The notes under the pieces were generated by a model. It was not told the DNA's origin, ran no database searches, and saw only the letters and a program-made list of their open reading frames with translations. From positions 408,782-472,781 of the forward strand of contig CAJNDS010002355.1 in the NCBI GenBank assembly GCA_905221605.1: DNA of 64,000 nucleotides, written 5' to 3'. The DNA comes from Symbiodinium natans. Its lineage: Eukaryota; Sar; Dinophyceae; Suessiales; Symbiodiniaceae. The position numbers and the translations under genes are program-made. Below, one piece after another: positions 57,868 to 64,000 of this stretch. Every line of letters starts with the position of its first letter. The first letter of the stretch is position 1.

Positions 57868-57979
57868 GAAAGGGGTCGGAATAGCTGCTAATGCTAGTGG
57901 TATTCCCTTATCGTCCCTGTAGAATTATACTATACTTACCCCCAAGGCCCTATTCTAATTTTTGAGGCTTCTACATAAT
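57868..57979. mobile_element. Family C element, reverse orientation
   Basis: Begins AAGGGGTCGGAATAGC and ends GGCCCTATTCTAATTTTTGA, the reverse complement of the family C order. It ends about 30 bases before the acceptor at 58012. Confidence 0.65.
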
Positions 57980-58012
57980 AGCACCCTCAAAGCTATTCTT
58001 GGCAATTGTCAG

Positions 58013-58099
58013 GAGCATGCCAAGTTTCAGATGGGCCGGGGAGGTCTCCAAGTTGCCCGAGCCCCACCTTCTCGGGTCAAGGGTTGAGGAGGGTTCGGG
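58013..58099 (+). CDS. Exon candidate
   Basis: After TTGTCAG: EHAKFQMGRGGLQVARAPPS. A competing frame (57999-58181) exists. Unknown. Confidence 0.42.
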
Positions 58100-58137
58100 T
58101 CTCAAGTTTAGGATTTCAAGTCTGGGTCCTGTGGACT

Positions 58138-58293
58138 ACAGCACGCTCCCTTCTATCTTTGCTACCTTGATGGCGCCCTAGACACTCCCTGGATCTCTGC
58201 TGCATGCTGGATGCAAGCTTCAAGCATGGCTTCCAGCACCACTGCGTGGTTCCCTACACAAACAAACCATGGGGTCTGTCGTTGGGTAGGATA
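58138..58293 (+). CDS. Exon candidate
   Basis: After CTACAG: HAPFYLCYLDGALDTPWISA, ACWMQASSMASSTTAWFPTQ and TNHGVCRWVG then TAG. No start until late. Strongly protein-like. Unknown. Confidence 0.48.
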
Positions 58294-58557
58294 GGACCAG
58301 GACCTTGTCGATGACCGCATTCTACCAGTTGACCATGTTGCCATGCAGTCACCTGGCGCTCAGAAGCTGCCTTGACCTAAAGCCCCCCAACACCAAAATC
58401 CTAAAACGCAATGTGAGGAATTCTCGTGGCGTTTCTCGGCCAAGACGTCTCTCAGTCGCAACGGGGTGCTCCAAATGAACTTCCCTGAAAGACTTTCTTA
58501 CAAGGATTCCGATGACACATCTAAACCCTAAACCCACCCAAATCTGGACTTCGGGGC

Positions 58558-58797
58558 TTGTATAAGATCTCTCATATCAGCGCGTATTGTACGAGATTTA
58601 ACCGATTGCTGCTTTTTGGGCCTTCGGACAGAGCAGAAGGGATCTTGCAGAAAAGCTTTGTTCTTACCTCCGCGACCTTACGAGTTAGGGACACGAGGAA
58701 CCAGTGTCGGTCCCTGAATATTGAGGGCTTTGCATGCCAGGTATACCAGACCGGCACTGCCATATGTAGCCGATGCAGTAGTACCCATGAATTTTTC
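58558..58797 (+). CDS. Exon-rich stretch, frame uncertain
   Basis: Three + frames are open in part: FGPSDRAEGILQKSFVLTSA, KGSCRKALFLPPRPYELGTR (after AGCAG at 58632), and RYTRPALPYVADAVVPMNFS (after GCCAG at 58740). A 113-codon minus frame overlaps. At least one + exon is likely. Confidence 0.33.
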
Positions 58798-58849
58798 TGA
58801 GTCATAGGCAAATTCTTTGCGGTGCTTGGGAGTTGTAGGTTGAGGGCCA

Positions 58850-59047
58850 TTGCGTGGTCTCCAGCACCGGTATAACTTGTCCTTTTGTCAAGTAGCCGAC
58901 GCGCACGGCTCATTGCGGAGGCTGCGCTTCATCTTTATGCTCATCACCATGCTGTCCACCATTGCAGCAGTTCTCAGCTACATAGTAGCACCTCCACTGC
59001 AATGGCAAGGCTTTGTTTCATACTATCTTACGGCCTTGGGGCCTTGA
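58850..59047 (+). CDS. Exon candidate with membrane helix
   Basis: Frame LQHRYNLSFCQVADAHGSLR, RLRFIFMLITMLSTIAAVLS then YIVAPPLQWQGFVSYYLTAL. One membrane helix. Unknown family. Confidence 0.45.
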   Translation: MRGLQHRYNLSFCQVADAHGSLRRLRFIFMLITMLSTIAAVLSYIVAPPLQWQGFVSYYLTALGP

Positions 59048-59057
59048 GGTTTTGGGG

Positions 59058-59094
59058 TTCGAAGCGTCCGCGAGCTTCGGAGTCCGGACGCTTC
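59058..59094. repeat. Short hairpin next to an acceptor
   Basis: GAAGCGTCCG and CGGACGCTTC form a perfect 10-base stem with a 14-base loop; an AG acceptor follows at once. Confidence 0.7.
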
Positions 59095-59097
59095 GCA

Positions 59098-59158
59098 GGT
59101 TTCCCAAGATCCGGGTGCACTTCAGCGTGTTCGAAGAGGGCTTTCAGAGGAGGGTCAC
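59098..59158 (+). CDS. Exon candidate
   Basis: After TTCGCAG plus G: FPKIRVHFSVFEEGFQRR and a GT donor. Unknown. Confidence 0.42.
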
Positions 59159-59339
59159 GTGATGGCTCCATTGCTGTGGCGCCGGTCCCCAGGTGTAAGC
59201 CTGTGAGGAGCATAGAGGCAAGAAAGTGAAGGAAGATGAGGAGAAGCTGGTTTTCTCATATTTTGTGACTAGAAGGTGTTAGTGCACCGCCCCATGACAA
59301 ACCCGCGCGGACAAGGCGTCTCCCCGCCCACGATTCTTC

Positions 59340-59453
59340 ATGGGTGTACTCCACTTCCTCCGCCAGTTCTGCCAGATAGCCAGCACACCCAAGGTACCCT
59401 TTCTCCCTTACGGCCTTAGGCTGTTAGTGGATACTTGGGATGGAAGTTTCTTT
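59340..59453 (+). CDS. Possible first exon, XPG/Asteroid-like N-terminus
   Basis: Starts ATG and reads MGVLHFLRQFCQIASTPKVP then FLPYGLRLLVDTWDGSFFA, ending at a GTAAGT donor. A start MGV/MGI-x-x-L followed about 30 residues later by an LVDxx/IDG strand is the pattern of XPG-N and Asteroid PIN nucleases. The match is short and from memory. Confidence 0.38.
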
Positions 59454-59844
59454 GCCAGGTAAGTGCCGGTCTGGAGGCGTTGGGACCTCGGCGTGCTGTG
59501 CGGGCTTTCAGCTGGTTGAGTCCATGTGACATGAAGTTATCTTGCGAGTATGTTTCTTTTCATGGCTCCGTGCTGTCATCCAGGTGTTTTCGTCAGTGGA
59601 TTTGCCGCATCTCGCTCCTCTCTCTTTTGTTCTCTCTCCGCTCTTTATCTCTTCCTCACTCTTTCTTTATTTGTTTATTTCTTTCTGTCCCTGGCTCTCT
59701 TTGTCTCTCTTCGGGATGTTGCTGCTGCTGCTTGTTGAATTCTTCGTCGGGGGTGTGAATGTTGAGGCCGCGAGGTGCCGAATTCCCGAATCCATAGGCC
59801 TGAGCTTCAGACGGTAAGAGAGGAGATTTGAGGCATGAGCTGTT

Positions 59845-59936
59845 AGAGGTGTAGAATCCCTCCAAGACCGCATTTATGAAACTATTCTTGCCGAAGACTG
59901 TTGCGACATGTTGCCTGCATGTTCCACCTGCATATG
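59845..59936 (+). CDS. Exon candidate, Cys-rich, GTAAGT donor
   Basis: Frame VRGVESLQDRIYETILAEDC then CDMLPACSTCI ends at GTAAGT. In-frame reading can continue to a TAA at 59969. Another GTAAGA donor follows an exon-like VEAARCRIPESIGLSFR at 59760-59813. Confidence 0.45.
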
Positions 59937-60282
59937 TAAGTGCGATATATCCGTTCATAGCGGTTGCACGAAATAACATTCAATTTCTCGACGCTCCCAG
60001 AAGGTAGTTTCGTCATTTTTTCCGTTGGGCGGGACGGGCTGCGGCTGCATCTGGCGTAGAGAAGCGCCTGAGAAGGGGATTTGCTCTACTCGGAACACCG
60101 CATCGTGCTTTTGGGAAGATTTGGGAAGGCGGTTTGGGATTGTGCTATGGTTTGAGTGGGACTGGTTGTTGGTTATGATTTGGGATAGTATTCTTGTGCG
60201 GATTGTTGGTAAGTGCTTTGCCTTTTGCGGTTTTGAAAGGGTTGATGTACTAGGTGGGCTGAGAAACGGTGTAAAGGCGTGG

Positions 60283-60308
60283 GCGTTTTGGGGGGGGGGG
60301 GGGGGGGT
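60283..60308. repeat. G tract
   Basis: About 17 consecutive G after TTTTGG. Confidence 0.9.
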
Positions 60309-60431
60309 CAGCCTATGCTTGCTCCCAAGCCCTAAACCCTAGACCCTAGACCCTAAACCCTAAACCCTGCACCTAAAACCCCGTAAGCTCCGAACCTTGA
60401 AGCCGTAAACCCTGGAACCGGCCAAGGTCCG

Positions 60432-60507
60432 GCTCCCTGCTTCTCGAGTGTGGGAAGAAAGACAACAGCAAGTCATTGGAGTGCCCCTCCCATGCTTTCT
60501 TAGGGTT
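60432..60507 (+). CDS. Exon candidate between opposed heptamers
   Basis: After GGCCAAG: VRLPASRVWEERQQQVIGVP then LPCFL. CCCTAAA units (60332-60370) lie upstream and TTTAGGG units (60503-60560) directly downstream. Unknown. Confidence 0.46.
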
Positions 60508-60590
60508 TAGGGTTTAGGGCTTGGGGCTTAGGGTTTAGAGTTGGGGGTTTGGGGTTTGGGGTTGAGGATGCCTAGCAGTACATTGCAACA

Positions 60591-60668
60591 GGGTTTGTAT
60601 TACTGTTATTGGTCATATTGCTGCAACTCATGTTTGAGGAGACCCCAGTTGCGAAATTGTCCAAGCAA
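60591..60668 (+). CDS. Exon candidate with membrane helix
   Basis: Frame GFVLLLLVILLQLMFEETPV then AKLSKQ, ending at a GTGAGC donor. Unknown. Confidence 0.43.
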
Positions 60669-60757
60669 GTGAGCTGCCTTTCTTGTTGGCGTTGTGTACA
60701 TCTGCCTAAGTAGTTCATCGTCATCGTCATCATACGGGTGGCAGTTTCCTTCTGCAG

Positions 60758-60900
60758 GCTGGCTGCAACTGTGAGAGAGCAACAAACGAAAGAACTACCA
60801 ACGAGAGTTAGACGTTTAATGAATGAGCTATGGCGACCGAATTTACCACATTCAAGTATAGAACATAAATGGAGAGACTTAATGCGTTTAAGAATGTAGT
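60758..60900 (+). CDS. Exon candidate with A/T-rich codons
   Basis: After TCTGCAG plus G: LAATVREQQTKELPTRVRRL, MNELWRPNLPHSSIEHKWRD and LMRLRM then TAG. Many TTA, AGA, ATA and AAA codons, unlike the G/C-ending codons elsewhere, which hints at a different origin such as a retroelement or organelle-derived piece. Confidence 0.42.
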
Positions 60901-61227
60901 CTCCGTCGACTTGCCCAACACACCATCAATACATGCATCGGTCAATACCGGAACAAGGCAGTAGCCGGCAGTAGCCTTGACATGATTGGCTGTAGGAGGG
61001 GCTGTAGGAGCATGTCACTCTCTGTTGCTCTCTGTTCGGCCCATGGTCACTGACCGTTGTTCTTCGCCGTGGTGGGTTCACGTTGTTTAGGGCAGATCTG
61101 GTTGGGGTTTGGAGTAGATTGGTCTGACTTTGGGGGCGGTTGGGAAGTTGGCATGTTACTGTAAAGCCCATAGGTGCACAGGAGTCAGGGGTAATGATTG
61201 TCAACAGTACACCATGCATGTCGGGTT

Positions 61228-61365
61228 TTGGCCAGGCAGATGAACCAGAAGCTGCACGAGTTCGCTTCCTCGTCACAGACGCTAAGCCGCATCTTTGATG
61301 CTGCTACTGCTTGCTGGTTTAATCGATGCACAACCTGCCCCTTGCATGCCGTGGCTACAACGTAG
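61228..61365 (+). CDS. Exon candidate
   Basis: Frame LARQMNQKLHEFASSSQTLS then RIFDAATACWFNRCTTC. A second frame after GGCAG reads DEPEAARVRFLVTDAKPHL. Unknown. Confidence 0.36.
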   Translation: MARQMNQKLHEFASSSQTLSRIFDAATACWFNRCTTCPLHAVATT

Positions 61366-61461
61366 ATGTCATCTACTCTTCCTATGACCCAGCCATGTGT
61401 AAAAAAAGACCTGCTTCTCCTGCTTACCTCAACCCTTAGCTTTGCTTGCCAATAGGAAGTT

Positions 61462-61567
61462 ATGCCAGTTCCTCAACATCACGACGCGCTCAAGAAGCAT
61501 CAAGCTACAAACCTAAGCGTGTATCCCAAAGCTGAATCTGAATCCTCAGCACCAGCAGAAACGGTAA
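61462..61567 (+). CDS. Possible first exon
   Basis: ATG then MPVPQHHDALKKHQATNLSV, YPKAESESSAPAET and a GT-type edge. Hydrophilic. Unknown. Confidence 0.35.
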
Positions 61568-61671
61568 ACCGTTGCGATACTTTGCTCGGTTTGGCCTGCA
61601 TCAACATCCGCTGGCACGCTGCAGAACATAGCCCGCCCCTCATAGGTGCTCCGAATCCACACCACTAGACC

Positions 61672-61826
61672 AATGCCGTGGCTTCGCCAAGGCTTGCTTC
61701 ATAGTTGGGTCCGGTCGGCATGACTCAGAAGTTGGGGCTCGTGTGGATCCGATTACTCTCTCCATCCATGTTGCATCGCAAAACGCCTCTGAAGCCCAAA
61801 CACTAGCCCGAACATGCTGATCGCCA
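61672..61826 (+). CDS. Exon candidate without Met
   Basis: Frame QCRGFAKACFIVGSGRHDSE, VGARVDPITLSIHVASQNAS and EAQTLARTC then TGA. Two long minus frames overlap (61640-62127), but this + frame reads more like protein. Unknown. Confidence 0.43.
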
Positions 61827-62015
61827 CGCCCGGTCGTAGGCTCCTTACAGCCCCCTGACCGTAGCTCCATGCCACAACGCCAGGCATTTCCACCTCCGTC
61901 GCCTTGGGCAACGTACACCAAGGCCTGGGGCTGTCCAAGGAGGCCTCTTTTGCTCGGTTTTTCAGCGTAAGTATCATAGACTGCGCCCTGCAACGGGACG
62001 CATGTCCTGTCCAAA

Positions 62016-62152
62016 ATGAAAACATCCCACGCGCAGCCGGCGACTGGTTTTTTTTGCGTAGTTCGAGACTCGGGACGTCAGGTCCTCGAACTGGAGCTGG
62101 CCGGGCACTCAGAGTACGAGCTGGCACAAATCTTGGGCACGCCTACAGGTTG
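62016..62152 (+). CDS. Exon candidate
   Basis: Frame VVRDSGRQVLELELAGHSEY then ELAQILGTPTG, ending near a GT/GG edge. Unknown family. Confidence 0.42.
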
Positions 62153-62293
62153 GGCTTGCTCACTGCTGGCGCTACCGCCACCACCCCTACGACTAGTTAA
62201 CTGCGCAGTGGTCGCCCGGAAATCTCTGCCAGATCGGCTTGTGTCGCGTGCTTCTTGTTAGTCTTGTTTTCGCACACAATCTTTAGTTCACCC

Positions 62294-62550
62294 TGAAGCC
62301 AAGCAGAACTTGGGCCTGAGGATTGCGGCGGGTGGTGCAAGAAGGAGCCGGCCCTCTTCGCATACGCGAAGGGATCGGAGGCCTTGTCATGGGCTTCACA
62401 GATCGTTTTGAGTTCGGATTCCGCGGAGCTCCAGGACAGTAGCATCAATGACTCGGCAACAGAACACACTCTTTTGCTGGTTAGCGTGACAACAGCTCCG
62501 ACATGGAACTGTGTGTGTTCTTGGTCTTCTCGTGCCTGGATGCCATGATC
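62294..62550 (+). CDS. Long exon candidate without early Met
   Basis: After GCCAAG: QAELGPEDCGGWCKKEPALF, AYAKGSEALSWASQIVLSSD, SAELQDSSINDSATEHTLLL and VSVTTAPTWNCVCSWSSRAW then TGA. About 85 codons, clearly protein-like. TTCAGGG repeats follow at 62578. Unknown. Confidence 0.48.
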
Positions 62551-62572
62551 TTGGGGTTGTACGGTCTCTAGG

Positions 62573-62632
62573 GTTAAGGGTTCAGGGTTCAGGGTTTAGG
62601 GTTCAGGGTTCAGGGTTCAGGGTTGGGTTCAG
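62573..62632 (+). repeat. TTCAGGG/TTTAGGG array
   Basis: About eight units, mostly TTCAGGG. Confidence 0.85.
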
Positions 62633-62962
62633 CGTTTGCCGATGCTACCGAAATGGCAGTTTGCAGGCCTGTGCGACAAGCCTGGGCCGTCATGTCTGGC
62701 GCGTGGCTGCCTTTACCGGAGCCCCCTAGCTGCTTCAAACGGAGTGCAGAACGCAGTTGCAGATGGTCTGAGCCTTCGTCTCCCTTGATGTCTGCGATTT
62801 TCAGTTGTATGATTAGGGTTCTAGAGCACTTTCAAGCAGCCCTCCCATCGAACGAAGTACTTGTAGTACGTAGAAGAAGTGCAACGCACCCAAGAGCCTC
62901 AACCCTATATTCACTCTATATGCACCCCACACAAGCCTATGTAAACCCCATACGACCCCCAG

Positions 62963-63195
62963 ACCCTGCATAAACCCTAAACTGCCCTAAACCCTGTACA
63001 AGCCCTAAACTTTAGGCCCTAAACCCTCCTGCAAACCCTAAACCATCCTATAAACCCTAAACCCTTCTATAAACCCTAAACCCTCCTCCCACAATTCTTA
63101 AACCCTAAACCCTCGGAAAATCCTTAAACCCAAAGCCCCAATCCCCAAACCCTTAACCCTAGACCCTCCTTTCATCCCAAAACCCTAAACCCCCT
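62963..63195 (-). repeat. CCCTAAA array, degenerate
   Basis: Roughly 25 imperfect units with spacers (CCTCCTGCAA, CTATAA). An exon-like frame (PEDSDLGGRIYPVLLGSSAP) follows at 63207-63270. Confidence 0.8.
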
Positions 63196-63300
63196 TCCTG
63201 GCATATCACGGAACCCCTGAAGATTCCGACCTTGGCGGGCGCATCTATCCTGTCCTGCTTGGGTCTTCTGCTCCGCTGGCTGCATAGAAGCACATTCCAG

Positions 63301-63354
63301 GGTTTAATTTGGGTTTAGGGTTTAGGGTTTCGGGTTTAGGGTTTAGGGTTTAGG
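63301..63354 (+). repeat. TTTAGGG array
   Basis: About six units. Together with the C-rich array it flanks the 63207-63270 exon-like frame in the usual orientation. Confidence 0.85.
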
Positions 63355-63407
63355 GAGACCTCCACATCATGGCCCTGGCTTTTAGGAGCCCCGAGCTAAT
63401 GATATTG

Positions 63408-63518
63408 CTGCTGCTACTGCTACTGCTACTGCTACTGCTACTGCTACTGCCACCACTACCACCACGACCACCACTACCACCAAAACTACCACTACCACTA
63501 CCACTACCATCACCATTG
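63408..63518. repeat. CTA/CTG and CCA/CTA trinucleotide repeats
   Basis: About nine CTACTG-type units followed by CACCACTAC units. It would read as poly-Leu then Pro-Leu on +, poly-Ser/Gly on -. It may still be translated, as DLHIMALAFRSPELM precedes it in frame. Confidence 0.9.
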
Positions 63519-63824
63519 CTAGTACTGACTATGTGGGCGCAATCTTGAGGCCCACAATCTATCAATACAGTGCCTAGAAGGCGTTTTCGGTTTTAAGGGT
63601 TTAAGGCTTAGGGTGAAAAGTGTGCATACCCCCTTACCCCCAAAGCCTCGACCCGAGATCCCTGAACCTTTACAGCTCAAATCTCCAAACGAAATCGAAA
63701 CACAAACGTAAAAGCTCAAACAAAAGTTCAAACAACAGCTAAACACAGCATGTTCAACCTTATCTTAGTGTACCGTCTTTGTTTGTCTTCTTTTGGTGTT
63801 CTTTACTACTGATCCGGTCATGAT

Positions 63825-63912
63825 TTGTCGCCAAACGTCTATCTATGTCGCTTTGGCGTCAGACAACCCCAAGGATCTAAACCTGTGGTTTCTGGACCCG
63901 GGCAGCAGTCAA
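63825..63912 (+). CDS. Exon candidate
   Basis: ATG then MICRQTSIYVALASDNPKDL and NLWFLDPGSSQ to TGA; an AG acceptor at 63864 offers a shorter exon. Unknown. The window ends soon after. Confidence 0.38.
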
Positions 63913-64000
63913 TGATGCATTTGTTGGGGACTCGGGGCTTGAGTTTGGAGGCTCTATGGCTACGACGGCCTCTGACTGGAACCCTCCAGGAAGCAGGCAT

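Noticed and set aside
60926-61276. 116-codon minus frame
   Set aside because: No motif, no support from neighbours, and a + exon candidate begins at 61228.

Overview
The window looks like nuclear DNA of a dinoflagellate; I cannot place it to genus. There are no bacterial-style long ORFs. Protein matches come only as short exon pieces, often 30-100 bases, that join into conserved families when introns are allowed to start with GC or GA as well as GT and to end in AG, usually followed by G. Telomere-type heptamers (TTTAGGG or CCCTAAA) are scattered through the introns. These traits together fit core dinoflagellates and fit bacteria, plants or animals poorly.

Five genes could be rebuilt by eye, all on the + strand. 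They are a JmjC/cupin_8 oxygenase (about 11638-17339), a PAPS-type sulfotransferase (26644-28036), a gamma-glutamyl hydrolase (29025-35740), the large subunit of molybdopterin synthase, MOCS2B/MoaE (45083-48499), and a UBE2S-type ubiquitin-conjugating enzyme (50194-53864). Between them lie many short + strand segments that read like exons of genes I cannot name. The layout fits the one-direction gene arrays of dinoflagellates. The genes share no obvious pathway.

Layout: 1-1000 holds a retroelement integrase-like relic. 1785-4950 is repeat-rich, with an 80/84-base satellite in both orientations, a roughly 700-base palindromic element with nested palindromes, a second inverted repeat and degenerate heptamers. 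5500-11000 has unassigned exon candidates. 11638-17339 is the JmjC gene. 17900-26400 has further exon candidates. 26644-35740 carries the sulfotransferase and gamma-glutamyl hydrolase genes. 35760-39030 is a second repeat block, with microsatellites, an octamer inverted repeat and roughly 1.07-kb tandem duplications. 39890-44900 has exon candidates including a membrane protein end. 45083-53864 holds MOCS2B and UBE2S. 54400-64000 has further exon candidates and may be several genes.

Two features stand out. First, heptamer repeats are placed by direction: TTTAGGG tends to follow an exon (5' part of the intron) and CCCTAAA tends to precede one (3' part), so many introns could fold into hairpins. 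Second, at least four families of 85-155-base elements with short terminal inverted repeats recur, and two copies of one family sit inside introns of the same gene. They look like introner-type or MITE-type elements. Exon edges were set by eye from homology and frame. Entries called exon candidates rest only on an open frame, amino-acid make-up and plausible splice sites.
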